DNA of 64,000 bases. Source: Acidobacteriaceae bacterium. GTDB lineage: Bacteria > Acidobacteriota > Terriglobia > Bryobacterales > Bryobacteraceae. Shown piece after piece: positions 49,086-58,938 of the stretch. The stretch is from contig JAFAYI010000026.1 in the NCBI GenBank assembly GCA_019240475.1, forward strand, positions 124,001 through 188,000. Reading direction: 5' to 3'. The position numbers and the translations under genes were made by a program. The stretch's first letter is position 1. Every line of letters starts with the position of its first letter. The notes below the pieces were generated by a model. The model had not been told where the DNA came from. It made no database searches and worked only from the letters and a program-made list of their open reading frames with translations.

Positions 49086-51767
49086 CTAGGCCGCCGCTGT
49101 CGCGCTCGAGATTAACTGTCGCAGCACATAGGGAAGGATACCGCCGTTGCGGTAGTACTCCGCTTCCTGCGGCGTATCGATCCGCGCTTTCACATCGAAT
49201 TGAACCTTCTTGCCGTCGGCCCGCGTCGCCGTCACATGCACGCAATTCGCCGGAGCCGCCACCGCCTCCTGCACGCCGGTTAAGTCGTAGGTCTCCTCGC
49301 CCGTCAAGCACAACGATTCGCGCGTGTTGGCGCCGGTGAATTGCAGGGGAAGAACTCCCATTTGCACCAGGTTCGAACGATGAATGCGCTCGAAGCTCTC
49401 TGCCATCACGGCCCGCACTCCAAGCAGCAACGTTCCCTTCGCAGCCCAATCGCGAGAGGAACCGGAGCCATACTCCTTGCCGGCGATCACCAGCAGTCCA
49501 ACTCCTTCCTCCTTATACTTCATCGCCGCGTCGTAGATGAACATCTTCTCGCCCTCCGGCATGTGGCGGGTCCAACTGCCTTCCGTGCCGGAAGCCATCT
49601 GGTTCTTCAAGCGGATGTTTCCAAAAGTCCCGCGCACCATCACTTCATGATTGCCCCGCCGTGCCCCATAGCTATTGAAATCGGCCGGCTTCACCCCGAG
49701 CGAGACCAGATACTTGCCCGCCGGGCTATCCACCGCAATCGATCCTGCCGGCGAAATATGGTCCGTGGTTACGGAATCTCCCAAAACCGCCAGCACCCGC
49801 AGGCCTGTCATATCTTGCACGAACTTAGTCGGATCTACCAGACTGTCGAAATAAGGCGCCTGCTTGATGTAAGTGGAATCCGCCGTCCATTCGTAAATAC
49901 TCCCCGTCGGTATCTTCAACGAATTCCAGCTCTGGTCCCCCGCGAAAACCTCCGCATACTCTTTGCGGTAGAACTCGGTCCGCGCCGAGTGCTTGACTAC
50001 GCTCTCCACTTCTTCGGAGGTGGGCCAGATGTCGCGCAGATAGATCTTCTTGCCCTTTTCGTCCTTGCCCAGCGGCTCCTTCGTTATATCGATGTCCACT
50101 CGCCCCGCGATAGCGTATGCAACCACCAGCGGCGGCGAAGCAAGATAGTTCGACCGCACGAGCGAATTCACGCGCCCTTCGAAATTCCTGTTCCCGCTCA
50201 GCACGGCCGCCACGTTGAGCTTCCCTTCTGTCACAGCCGCGGCCACGTTCTCGGGCAAAGGCCCGCTATTGCCAATGCAGGTCGTGCAGCCGTAACCTAC
50301 CAGGTGAAAGTTCAGCTTCTCCAAATACGGCATGAGTCCCGCGTCCGTCAGGTAATCGAAGACCACCTTCGAACCCGGCGCGAGCGACGTCTTCACCCAA
50401 GGCTTCGCGGTCAATCCCTTCTCCACGGCCTTCTTCGCCAACACCCCCGCCGCTACCATGACCGAGGGATTGGACGTATTCGTGCAGCTCGTAATCGCCG
50501 CGATCACCACCGCCCCGTCGTGCAGCTTCTCTTTATGGCTGTTGACATGCAACTCCGCCGATTTTGGCGACCCACCCAGCGAGGAAAGGAAGTTCGACTT
50601 CACCTCCGGCAGTTCGATGCGATCCTGCGGCCGTTTGGGGCCCGCCAAGGAGGGCGCGACTTTCGATAGATCCAAAGACAAAGTGTCTGAGTAAACCGGC
50701 TCCGGAGAGTCGGGACTCAAGAACAGCCCCTGCTCTTTGGCATAAGTCTCTACTAAGTTGACCTGCTCTTCGCTGCGGTTTGTCAGCCGCAGATACTCTA
50801 AGCTAACTGCATCGATCGGAAAGAACCCGATCGTCGCGCCATACTCGGGCGCCATGTTGCTAATCGTCGCCCGATCGGCCAGCGCCAGCGCGGCCACGCC
50901 AGGCCCGTAAAATTCGACGAACTTACCAACCACGCCTTTCTTGCGCAGCATCTGAGTTACGGTCAATACCAGGTCCGTCGCAGTCGCGCCCTCCGGTAAT
51001 TTACCGCTGAGCTTGAAACCCACCACCTGCGGCAGCAGCATCGATATCGGCTGCCCCAGCATGCAAGCCTCGGCTTCGATTCCTCCCACCCCCCATCCCA
51101 CTACGCCCACGCCGTTAATCATCGTGGTGTGCGAATCGGTGCCCATCAAGGTATCCGGATACGCCTGCGCCACGCCATCCTTCGTCGCGCTGAACACCAC
51201 GCTCGCAAGGTATTCAAGGTTCACCTGGTGCACGATGCCGGTGTCCGGCGGCACCACGCGGAAGTTGCCGAAAGCATTCTGTCCCCAGCGCAGGAATGCA
51301 TACCGCTCGCGGTTTCGCGCAAACTCGAGAATTGCGTTCTCTTGAAAGGCGTTGCTCGAGCCAAATGCGTCCACCTGCACCGAATGATCGATCACAAGGT
51401 CCGCCGGAATCAGCGGGTTCGCCAACTCCGGATTAACGCCCAATTTCTTGAGCGCATCGCGCATGGCGGCCAGGTCCACGACGCACGGCACGCCCGTGAA
51501 ATCCTGCAGCAAGATCCGCGCCGGCCTGAACTGAATCTCCTGCGCGGCCGTCTTCGGGTCCCACTTGGCGACGTATTCGATATCGCTCGCCTTGACGGTT
51601 CGCTCATCTTCGAAACGGAGCAGATTCTCCAGCAGAATCTTGGTCGCATACGGCAGCCGCGAGATCTTAAAACCGGCCTTCTCAAGCGCGTCCAAACGAA
51701 AGATTTGGTAGCCGGTATCGTTGACGCGCAGCGTTGCGCTTGCGCCGTACGAATTGTTGCTGGGCAT
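49086..51767 (-). CDS. acnA: Aconitate hydratase
   Basis: An 893-residue aconitase A of the TCA cycle, converting citrate to isocitrate with a [4Fe-4S] cluster. Cluster ligands are in [15 protein letters not shown] and [15 protein letters not shown]; the C-terminal swivel domain contains [14 protein letters not shown] with the catalytic Ser and [17 protein letters not shown]. Length matches AcnA/IRP1-type enzymes rather than AcnB. It lies 18 bases after argS on the same strand and may share its transcript. It ends in an Ala-rich tail. Confidence 0.97.
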   Translation of the reverse strand: MPSNNSYGASATLRVNDTGYQIFRLDALEKAGFKISRLPYATKILLENLLRFEDERTVKASDIEYVAKWDPKTAAQEIQFRPARILLQDFTGVPCVVDLAAMRDALKKLGVNPELANPLIPADLVIDHSVQVDAFGSSNAFQENAILEFARNRERYAFLRWGQNAFGNFRVVPPDTGIVHQVNLEYLASVVFSATKDGVAQAYPDTLMGTDSHTTMINGVGVVGWGVGGIEAEACMLGQPISMLLPQVVGFKLSGKLPEGATATDLVLTVTQMLRKKGVVGKFVEFYGPGVAALALADRATISNMAPEYGATIGFFPIDAVSLEYLRLTNRSEEQVNLVETYAKEQGLFLSPDSPEPVYSDTLSLDLSKVAPSLAGPKRPQDRIELPEVKSNFLSSLGGSPKSAELHVNSHKEKLHDGAVVIAAITSCTNTSNPSVMVAAGVLAKKAVEKGLTAKPWVKTSLAPGSKVVFDYLTDAGLMPYLEKLNFHLVGYGCTTCIGNSGPLPENVAAAVTEGKLNVAAVLSGNRNFEGRVNSLVRSNYLASPPLVVAYAIAGRVDIDITKEPLGKDEKGKKIYLRDIWPTSEEVESVVKHSARTEFYRKEYAEVFAGDQSWNSLKIPTGSIYEWTADSTYIKQAPYFDSLVDPTKFVQDMTGLRVLAVLGDSVTTDHISPAGSIAVDSPAGKYLVSLGVKPADFNSYGARRGNHEVMVRGTFGNIRLKNQMASGTEGSWTRHMPEGEKMFIYDAAMKYKEEGVGLLVIAGKEYGSGSSRDWAAKGTLLLGVRAVMAESFERIHRSNLVQMGVLPLQFTGANTRESLCLTGEETYDLTGVQEAVAAPANCVHVTATRADGKKVQFDVKARIDTPQEAEYYRNGGILPYVLRQLISSATAAA

Positions 51768-51785
51768 TTGATTTCAGTGTAGACG

Positions 51786-53738
51786 CTACATGTACTCGGG
51801 TTGCTCGATCCCCAGCACATCCAGCGTCGAAAGCAACTGCGCGCGCACGTATTGCGTCAGCCACAGCAGCACGCTTCGTTTTTCGGCGTCGGGCTCGGCG
51901 ATCACCGCATGCTCGTGATAGAAAATGTTGAAAGCCTGGGCAAGTTGAAACGCGTATTTGGCCACATGCGCCGGCTCCCCGGCCGCGATGGCCCGCTCGA
52001 TTGCGCCGCGGGATTTCGAAGCGAGCAGCAGAAGCTGCCAAAGCGCCTCTGTCTCAAACCATCGCTCCAGCACATCCCGGGTCAGCGCGCTTTCGAACGC
52101 CGGCAGGTCTTCGCCGCGCTCCACAAATTTTCTTAAAATATTTGCCGCGCGAACAGCCGCGTACTGCACGTAAGGTCCGGTTTCGCCCTCAAAACTGAGC
52201 GCCTCCTGGAAATCGAAAGCAATCACGGAATTCCGCGTGAACTTCAGCATGAAGTAGCGCAGCGCTCCCATTGCGATCTGTTCGGCCACCCGCCGCCGCT
52301 CGGCGGGCGCTGCTTCTGCGTGCCGGTGCTCCACTTCGACAAGCGCCGTTTCGATCAGCTTGTCTATCAGATCGTCGGCCTTCACCCCCAATCCTTTGCG
52401 TCCAGAAACCTCCACAAAGGCGCGCCGCCTGTCTTCTTCCGGCAATTCGATCCCAAGTTCCACGCAGGTCCGCGGAGTCAACGCCACCATCTCGTAGGAG
52501 AAATGAATCGACGCCTCGGCTTGCCTCTCGAAACCGAGCGCGCGCATCCCCGCTACCACCACGTCTTGTAAATACGATTGGCGCGAATCGATCACGTTGT
52601 AAACGCTTGAGGCCGCGCCGAACCGCGGCATCTTGTGATCGCCGCCCCGATCTGTCGTGACCCACACCAAGTGCCCATCCGGGTACCTCGACCAAGGCCG
52701 GTAATAGAAATCTCTTCCCAGAAGACCGAATTTCCAAAGCTGGTACGCGATGTCCTTGCCAACGTATGTCACCGTGCCGTTCGACCGCACAATCACCTTG
52801 CTGTCCTCTTCATCGTGGCCCGAGCTATCGCGGAAGGCGCTCGAAGGCATCACCCAGCAACCACTGTTCTTTCCAGCGCTTTCGAGGTAAATGGCGCCGC
52901 GCTCCTTTAACAGCTCGAACGCCGCCGCCCAGAAGTTCAAGTGGAGAATCTCGCTCTCTCGCGGCAGCACATCGTAGACAATCCCCAGCCGATACATCGT
53001 GCGCAGATGCGCCCCGACGATCGCCTCTGCCACTACACGACCGATCTCGGCCAGGTTTCCCGCGCCCGCTTCTATGGCGTGTAGGGTTTCGTTCCGCCAC
53101 TCGATTGCGTTGGGATTTTCTCGATAGTACGAAGACGTCCGGGCATACAAATCCCAGCAGAGATAGTCGAAGCGGATCGAAACATCGTCGATCAGCGCTT
53201 CCACCTCTGCCGGGGTCTTCTTCTCCAGAAAATAAAAGCCCACCACTACATCGGCTACTTGCACGCCTGTGTTATCGATATAGTTCTGTACCTCGACCTG
53301 CCGGCCCGATCTGCGCAGCATGCGTACGAAAGTATCGCCTAGAATCGCATTTCGGAGGTGGCCGATATGCGCCGCCTTGTTCGGGTTGATGTTCGTATGT
53401 TCAACGATCACTTTATCGGCGCTCGTGCCCGGCTGCTCCTCGGCGCCGCGCACCAGAGACGCCGCATACGCCCCCCGGTCCAGCCGTACATTGATGTACC
53501 CGTTGCCCGCTATCTCATAGCCTGCGACACCCTCGACCTTCGGCATCCGGCTAACTAGATCTTCGGCAATCGCCTTCGGGGCCCGTTTGAGCTGTCGCGC
53601 CAACTGGAACGCAACTGGGATCGCCAATTCCCCAAACGAGCTTTGCTTAGGTTGTTCAAGCGTTACTTTAATAGCCGCCGCGCCCCCGAGCGCCTCCTCT
53701 ACGGCGCGGATCAAGCCCGCTTCAATTTGACGGAACAT
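51786..53738 (-). CDS. argS: Arginyl-tRNA synthetase
   Basis: A 650-residue class Ia synthetase, longer than the usual 550-590. An N-terminal tRNA-binding Arg-N domain (about 1-90) is followed by the HIGH motif HIGHLRN (124-130), and the C-terminal DALR anticodon-binding domain ends in LLSTLDVLGIEQPEYM. In place of KMSKS there is SGRKGLGVKADD, which is common in this family. Extra length comes from insertions in the catalytic domain (about residues 165-210 and 280-330). Divergent from the ferredoxin gene, 32 bases apart. Confidence 0.96.
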   Translation of the reverse strand: MFRQIEAGLIRAVEEALGGAAAIKVTLEQPKQSSFGELAIPVAFQLARQLKRAPKAIAEDLVSRMPKVEGVAGYEIAGNGYINVRLDRGAYAASLVRGAEEQPGTSADKVIVEHTNINPNKAAHIGHLRNAILGDTFVRMLRRSGRQVEVQNYIDNTGVQVADVVVGFYFLEKKTPAEVEALIDDVSIRFDYLCWDLYARTSSYYRENPNAIEWRNETLHAIEAGAGNLAEIGRVVAEAIVGAHLRTMYRLGIVYDVLPRESEILHLNFWAAAFELLKERGAIYLESAGKNSGCWVMPSSAFRDSSGHDEEDSKVIVRSNGTVTYVGKDIAYQLWKFGLLGRDFYYRPWSRYPDGHLVWVTTDRGGDHKMPRFGAASSVYNVIDSRQSYLQDVVVAGMRALGFERQAEASIHFSYEMVALTPRTCVELGIELPEEDRRRAFVEVSGRKGLGVKADDLIDKLIETALVEVEHRHAEAAPAERRRVAEQIAMGALRYFMLKFTRNSVIAFDFQEALSFEGETGPYVQYAAVRAANILRKFVERGEDLPAFESALTRDVLERWFETEALWQLLLLASKSRGAIERAIAAGEPAHVAKYAFQLAQAFNIFYHEHAVIAEPDAEKRSVLLWLTQYVRAQLLSTLDVLGIEQPEYM

Positions 53739-53758
53739 TTGCTTTCCAGTATGGATCG

Positions 53759-53764
53759 TACAAT
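53759..53764 (+). promoter_or_regulatory. -10-like box directly before the ferredoxin start
   Basis: TACAAT ends six bases before the GTG start codon, so RNA would start on or next to the GTG. There is no ribosome binding site in the interval TGGGTT. No convincing -35 hexamer is visible. It fits the group of such boxes near other starts in this window. Confidence 0.35.
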
Positions 53765-53770
53765 TGGGTT

Positions 53771-54130
53771 GTGCCGAAAGTCACTTTCTTGCCGGAGGAC
53801 AAAACAGTCGAGTTTGAGAACGGAAAACTTCCCTACCGTGAACACGGAAAGCCAGGTTCCCTTCTCGACGTCGCGATGAATTTTGACATTCACTTGGAGC
53901 ATGCCTGCGGCGGAAGCTGCGCCTGCACCACATGCCATGTCATCGTCGTGGAAGGTGAGAACAATCTGTCGCAGGCCGAAGACGACGAACTGGACCGCCT
54001 CGATATGGCCGCGGGCCTGACCCTAAGGTCGCGCCTCGGTTGCCAGGCGGTCGTCACGGGCGATGTCAAGGTCGAAATACCCGGCTGGAATCGCAATTAC
54101 ATCAGCGAAGGCGGCAAGTCCACTTTGTAA
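53771..54130 (+). CDS. [2Fe-2S] ferredoxin (Isc/adrenodoxin type)
   Basis: A 119-residue electron carrier. The cluster motif is CGGSCACTTCHV (three Cys at about 45, 50 and 53) with the fourth in LGCQAVV near residue 90, and the DELDRLDMA helix is typical of vertebrate-type ferredoxins that serve iron-sulfur cluster assembly. The N-terminal 37 residues are slightly longer than usual. GTG 53771 is the only sensible start. No isc operon surrounds it, though iscS lies elsewhere in the window. Its stop abuts the stop of the convergent lipoprotein gene with no base between. Confidence 0.93.
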   Translation: MPKVTFLPEDKTVEFENGKLPYREHGKPGSLLDVAMNFDIHLEHACGGSCACTTCHVIVVEGENNLSQAEDDELDRLDMAAGLTLRSRLGCQAVVTGDVKVEIPGWNRNYISEGGKSTL

Positions 54131-55072
54131 TCAGCGCTCGCGCAGCATTTGCTCGGCGCGATTGGCGATCTGCGGCAGGCGCGCCGCTAGTTTGTCCGTC
54201 AGCTCTGCCGAAAGATCCGCTCGAACGCGCACCGTTTGTTGATCCCGGCTCACTTGAACCGCATCGTATACCCGGAGCAAATCCGCCTCGTTGTCCTGCG
54301 TCGTCAGGCGCGCCAGGCCGATGCCTCCCCGTAGCGCATCGTTGACCCGTTGCGCGCCTTCGTTCGATATGCAGACGATCTCCGCGTTCAGATGCACCCC
54401 TTTATCCACGCCGATCCCGAAGCTCGTAGCATCCACATAGCTGACAATATTCGACAGCGCCGATTGGATATCGGATCGTATCTGCGCTTCCGCGAAGGGA
54501 AGCCCGCCGCGGCTCACAGCCCAGATCTGGTCCCCTCTCGGCACTGCGGCCAACCGCGCTGCAAGCTCTTCGGAAACGCCGCCGCCGCCGTTCTTCTCAA
54601 GGTCGATCTCGGAACGAACCACGCTTCCGGCCCCCGCTACCGCTACGCGCCGCTTCAGGAAAGCCAGCGACTCGCGGTTGTCGCCGAATAGCGTGTAGCC
54701 TCTGTAGCCCATGGGCCGCGCTCCCAACGACCGCATCTTGGTCTCAAGCGCCGTCACATCGAATCCGCCCCGCGCAAACACTACCGCCTCTTTTCCGTTC
54801 CAGGCGACCAGCAAATTCGACACATCGCGGCGAGGATCCACTCCGATCCTCTCCGACATCGCATCCAGCAGCGGCGTATTCAGCAGATCCTTGTGCCGCT
54901 TATAAACGCCCGAGCTCTTCAGGCCGTCCACATCGATCGACGCTAGAGCCTTGGTCTCTTTCGGAACCAACGAACGAAACGCCGGGTTCACGGAAACGCC
55001 GCTCGTTCCCGGCTTCATGCAACTGCTTAGAAGCCAGCCACCCAGAAGAACCCCTGCCAGTAGATATCGCAC
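54131..55072 (-). CDS. Lipoprotein of unknown function in an ABC operon
   Basis: A 313-residue lipoprotein: the signal MRYLLAGVLLGGWLLSSC has a lipobox LSSC with Cys 18. The mature part resembles DUF3352-like beta/alpha repeats with a pseudo-duplicated layout: ALASIDVDGLKSSGVYKR, then FDVTALETKMRSLG, and YDAVQVSRDQQTVRVRADLSAEL at the end. It follows the permease gene with no gap (55073/55072), so it is likely expressed and perhaps working with the ABC exporter at the outer face of the membrane. No family function is known to me. Confidence 0.82.
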   Translation of the reverse strand: MRYLLAGVLLGGWLLSSCMKPGTSGVSVNPAFRSLVPKETKALASIDVDGLKSSGVYKRHKDLLNTPLLDAMSERIGVDPRRDVSNLLVAWNGKEAVVFARGGFDVTALETKMRSLGARPMGYRGYTLFGDNRESLAFLKRRVAVAGAGSVVRSEIDLEKNGGGGVSEELAARLAAVPRGDQIWAVSRGGLPFAEAQIRSDIQSALSNIVSYVDATSFGIGVDKGVHLNAEIVCISNEGAQRVNDALRGGIGLARLTTQDNEADLLRVYDAVQVSRDQQTVRVRADLSAELTDKLAARLPQIANRAEQMLRER

Positions 55073-55924
55073 TTAGAAGTCTCTTCGCCTGAATATATAG
55101 ATCGCGCCCGACAGCACCGCGATACCAAATAAGGCCGACGTCCAGGCTGGGCTGATCCAATCCGCGTTGCGGTCGTAGAGAATGATATCTTTCATCGCTA
55201 CCCCGAAATCGTACACTTTCGGAATGATCCAATAGAACCCTAGCCACAGATCTCGTGACCACTGCGAATCGAGCAGCTTTACCACAATCTGTCGCTGCGC
55301 CAGTATCGTGCTGATCAGCATCAGCGCAACCGCCACCATCACCGACAGCGCGGCGCTTTCCGAAATCACTCCAACCAGAACCACCGCGCACAACAGAACC
55401 GAAAAGATGAACAGGCTGATCGGGATCGCGAGCAGAAACCTCGGCGCCCATATACCGGTCTTGAGCCCGATGATGATCCAGATGCTGCAAATCAGGTAGA
55501 TATGGTTCAGCCCCACAACCGCCAGATTGCCCGCGAAGCGCCCCATCAATAGCGTCGTCCGCGTAATCGGTTTCGAAAGCAGCAGCGAGATGCGCCCAGC
55601 CTCGAGCACGCTCGGGATCAGCCCCGAAGAGGCAAACACCGCGAGAAACGTTCCCCAGATATAGAGAACGATGGAAACCCACGAATAGGAAACATTCACG
55701 AACTTCTGAATGTTGTAGATTGGCCGCTCCGTGCTCTCGATGCCCATGAAGGAAACGGCGCCCTGCACCACATCGATTCGCAGCACAAACAGAAAAATTC
55801 CAACCAGCAGGCTGGACAAACCGAACAGCCCCCAGAAGAGCCACCGCGCGCGCGCCTCCTGAAATGTATCGGAGATGAGCGCCAGCCAGACCGAATTATG
55901 CGATCGGTTCAATGACTCGTTCAT
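55073..55924 (-). CDS. ABC-2-type transporter permease
   Basis: A 283-residue inner-membrane permease with six hydrophobic segments, of the ABC-2 type used for export of lipids, drugs or polysaccharide. A SKPITRTTLLMGRF motif after the second helix pair is typical of gliding/NosY-like permeases that work in heterodimers or with a single ATPase. It overlaps the upstream ATPase gene by four bases (ATGA). The substrate cannot be read from the sequence. Confidence 0.9.
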   Translation of the reverse strand: MNESLNRSHNSVWLALISDTFQEARARWLFWGLFGLSSLLVGIFLFVLRIDVVQGAVSFMGIESTERPIYNIQKFVNVSYSWVSIVLYIWGTFLAVFASSGLIPSVLEAGRISLLLSKPITRTTLLMGRFAGNLAVVGLNHIYLICSIWIIIGLKTGIWAPRFLLAIPISLFIFSVLLCAVVLVGVISESAALSVMVAVALMLISTILAQRQIVVKLLDSQWSRDLWLGFYWIIPKVYDFGVAMKDIILYDRNADWISPAWTSALFGIAVLSGAIYIFRRRDF

Positions 55925-56856
55925 GCGGCTCGCTCGCTGCTGGTGGTTTGGATAAACACGTCTTCCAGGCTGGTGTTCGATGCCGTCACGCTTTCAATCA
56001 ACCCTCCGGCGGCTCTAAGGCGGTCGATCGTCTCGTTGGCCTCTTCGCGCGTGGCGACCTGAAACTCATCCATCTGCGCGCCGGGAAAAATGGAAGCGCC
56101 GCTGCGGCGAATCTCCTCCATCGCTTCGGCCGGTACGCCCGTCGCCCCGATCCGATACCCCCGCCCTCCCACCAAAGAGCTGATCTTCCCTTCCAGCGCC
56201 AGATGCCCCTTATTCAGAATGGCGACATATTCGCAAAATGATTCCACCTCGCTCAGCAAATGGGAGTTGATGAAGATTGTGACTCCGCTTCCGGTGAGAT
56301 CGTTCAGTATGCGGCGGATGTCGCGCCGCCCTACAGGGTCTACGCCATCGGTCGGCTCGTCCAGCACCAGCAGCCTCGGCTCATGCATCAGGGCCTGCGC
56401 CAGCCCAAGCCGCTGCAACATCCCCTTCGAGTACTTCTTGATCCGCACATCGCCCCAATCCTTCAGGCCCACCAGTTCCAGCAGTTCGGCGGCCCGCCGG
56501 CGGCGCTGGCGCTCCTCCATGCCCGATAGCGCCGAGTAAAAGTCCAACATGCCGCTTCCCGTTAAGTAAGTCGGGAACCGATGGTTTTCCGGCAAATAGC
56601 CCACCGGCCTCCGGGCTTCTGGCTCCCTCGCATCGCGTCCGAAAATCGTCGCCGCGCCCGAAGTGGGGTTCACGGCCGAAAGCAACATCTTGACAAACGT
56701 CGTCTTCCCCGCCCCGTTGGGTCCCAGCAATCCGAATTTAACGCCCACCGGCACGCGCACCGTGAGATTCGCTACCGCCTTCACTTCCCGCCCTCGAAAC
56801 CGAGACCGGTAGATCTTTTCAAGCCGCGCCGTCTCGACTGCGTATTCGGCTTTCAT
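55921..56856 (-). CDS. ABC transporter ATP-binding protein (exporter type)
   Basis: A 311-residue ATPase of the ABC-2 exporter family. Walker A GPNGAGKT is at 45-52, the signature is a variant YSKGMLQR, Walker B reads LLVLDEPTDGVDP, and the switch His is in INSHLLSEVE. The C-terminal 90 residues form an extra beta domain often found in this type (GARMDEFQV-like strands). It heads a three-gene operon: ATPase, permease, lipoprotein. ATG 56856 is followed by the divergent TonB gene 21 bases away. Confidence 0.94.
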   Translation of the reverse strand: MKAEYAVETARLEKIYRSRFRGREVKAVANLTVRVPVGVKFGLLGPNGAGKTTFVKMLLSAVNPTSGAATIFGRDAREPEARRPVGYLPENHRFPTYLTGSGMLDFYSALSGMEERQRRRRAAELLELVGLKDWGDVRIKKYSKGMLQRLGLAQALMHEPRLLVLDEPTDGVDPVGRRDIRRILNDLTGSGVTIFINSHLLSEVESFCEYVAILNKGHLALEGKISSLVGGRGYRIGATGVPAEAMEEIRRSGASIFPGAQMDEFQVATREEANETIDRLRAAGGLIESVTASNTSLEDVFIQTTSSERAA

Positions 56857-56877
56857 GTACTTTAAGGATACGAGTCA

Positions 56878-58887
56878 ATGAACAAGTTAGTTCCCGTGTG
56901 CCTTCTTCTCGGCTGGTGCGCGGTGGCGCAGCCATCTGTTGCCCGCCCGTCCGGCCAAGCGCCGGATTCTGGGCAAAGGGCGCCGGAACAGCAAGCTACT
57001 CCGTCGCAGGCGCCCGCCGCGGCGCCCCCGGCCACTACGCCAGCCAACCCGCCCCCTCTGAAAACCACCGTCACCGTGAACGCTACGCTTTCAAGCGAAG
57101 CGCCGGCCTCCATCACGGTTGTCACTCCCACCGATATTGAGGATACGCCCGGCATCGAACTCGACGACCGCCTGCGCCAGGAACCGGGATTCAGCTTGTA
57201 TCGCCGCACCTCCAGCGTCGTAGCCAACCCCACCACTCAAGGCGTTTCGCTGCGCGGCATCGGCTCTTCGGGCGCCAGCCGCACGCTGCTCCTCTGGGAC
57301 GGCTTCCCCGTAAACGATCCCTTCGGCGGCTGGGTCTACTGGGATCGCCTCGATCCCAGCTACATCTCCGAAGTCGAAATCGATCGCGGCGCGGCCACCA
57401 GCGTCTTCGGCGACCGCGCTATGGGCGGCACGATCTCCATGTTTTCGCCCGTCGAGCAGCACGAACACATCCTTTTCGATTACCTCGGCGGCAGCGAAGA
57501 CACGCAAGATATTTCGGCCGGCTACTCGAATCTCTGGGGTCCCTGGGGCGTCTCCGTCGAATCCCGCGGCTTCACGACGGACGGCTATTACATCACTCCC
57601 GAATACGCGCGCGGCCGCGTCGACCAGCGCGCCAACGTTCATTTCGCAACCGGCGACGTGCGGCTCGATTATCTCGGCAAAGCGGATCGCCTCTCCATCC
57701 ATTTCGATGTCCTCGCGGAAGAACGCCACAACGGCACCCTGCGCACGCACAACTCCACCGGACTCGGCGAGCTCGGCGCCACCTACACCCATTCCTGGAC
57801 GCGCGACCAGGTTTCTGGAATCGTTTATCACACCGAAGAGCAATTCCATAGCACTTATTCGAGCGTCTCTCTCAATCGCAACATCGAAACACTTACTTCC
57901 AATCAGAGCGTGCCTGTTCAGGATACGGGCGGCGCCGCTTACTGGCAGCATCATGAAAAACACTGGAACGTCATTGCCGGCGGCGACGCCGATCACACCC
58001 ACGGCGTCAGTTACGATTACTCCTACAACACCCACATCCTGACGCCGAGCGGCGGCACGTTGTTCGAGCACGGCCTCTTCGCCCAAGGCGATCTCGATTT
58101 CGGCCCCGTAAAATTCTTCGCCGGTATCCGCCACGAATTCACCGGCCAGCACGGCGAGACTTACGTGAGTCCCAACGGCGGCGTCGCGATAGGCGCAAAG
58201 GATTTTCGCTTTCGCGCGTCTGGCTACCGCGCCTTTCGCGCCCCCACCCTCAACGAGTTGTACCGCCCCTTTCGCGTCGGCAATGCCCAGACCCTAGCAA
58301 ACTCCGCCCTCCTCCCGGAGGGATTGACCGGAGTCGAAACCGGCGTCGATTGGTCGCGCGAAACCACTCAGATCTCCTTCAGTCTCTTTCGCAACGAACT
58401 CAATAATCTGATCGACAACGCGACGCTCAGCACCTCGCCGACTCTGATCCTTCGCAAGCGTGAAAATTTCCCCAGCGCTCTTTCCCGCGGCCTCGAAGCA
58501 AACGCGGTGCGCCGATGGACCCACTGGACCGCCCAGGCCGGCTACATGTTTGCCGACGCCCGCCTCGCCACCGGCCAGCGCATCCCCGAAATTCCGAAAC
58601 AGCAAGGCACTGCGCTGCTCACCTATAACTGGCGATCCACGCTTATCTCCGGCGGCGTCCGCGCATTCGGTCTGGAGTTCGACGACGACTTGAATCAATA
58701 CAAGCTGCCCGGCTATGCCGCGCTTGGCATGACCGCTCAGCAGCGCCTCACCAAGCGGCTGTCCGCGCTCGCCAGCGTCGAAAATCTCCTGGATCGTACC
58801 TACCTGGTGGCGCTCACGCCCTCGCCCAATATCGGCGAGCCGCGCCTTTGGCTCGTCGGTCTGCGCTGGAGCGGAGCTCTAAAGTGA
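56878..58887 (+). CDS. TonB-dependent outer-membrane receptor
   Basis: A 669-residue receptor. Signal peptide (residues 1-21), an Ala/Pro-rich spacer, a plug domain starting at SITVVTPTDIEDTPG with the core motif QGVSLRGIGSSGASRTLLLWDG (split here at GIGSSG), then a 22-strand barrel rich in Tyr/Trp ending in LWLVGLRWSGALK with a small/non-Phe C-terminal residue. The plug resembles BtuB/FyuA-type receptors for cobalamin or siderophores; ligand unknown. The short 21-base intergenic space to the ABC operon implies divergent promoters. Confidence 0.92.
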   Translation: MNKLVPVCLLLGWCAVAQPSVARPSGQAPDSGQRAPEQQATPSQAPAAAPPATTPANPPPLKTTVTVNATLSSEAPASITVVTPTDIEDTPGIELDDRLRQEPGFSLYRRTSSVVANPTTQGVSLRGIGSSGASRTLLLWDGFPVNDPFGGWVYWDRLDPSYISEVEIDRGAATSVFGDRAMGGTISMFSPVEQHEHILFDYLGGSEDTQDISAGYSNLWGPWGVSVESRGFTTDGYYITPEYARGRVDQRANVHFATGDVRLDYLGKADRLSIHFDVLAEERHNGTLRTHNSTGLGELGATYTHSWTRDQVSGIVYHTEEQFHSTYSSVSLNRNIETLTSNQSVPVQDTGGAAYWQHHEKHWNVIAGGDADHTHGVSYDYSYNTHILTPSGGTLFEHGLFAQGDLDFGPVKFFAGIRHEFTGQHGETYVSPNGGVAIGAKDFRFRASGYRAFRAPTLNELYRPFRVGNAQTLANSALLPEGLTGVETGVDWSRETTQISFSLFRNELNNLIDNATLSTSPTLILRKRENFPSALSRGLEANAVRRWTHWTAQAGYMFADARLATGQRIPEIPKQQGTALLTYNWRSTLISGGVRAFGLEFDDDLNQYKLPGYAALGMTAQQRLTKRLSALASVENLLDRTYLVALTPSPNIGEPRLWLVGLRWSGALK

Positions 58888-58938
58888 TCGCGGCGCCTTT
58901 GTAACCGTAGTGTTGCAATCGGATGAGAACATGGGCGA

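Noticed and set aside
49341..50669. A 442-codon plus-strand frame inside acnA
   Set aside because: Arg/His-rich shadow of the aconitase gene without domains.
57091..58152. A 353-codon minus-strand frame across the TonB receptor
   Set aside because: Composition is Gly/Ala/Arg-rich shadow sequence; the TonB receptor on the other strand is unambiguous.
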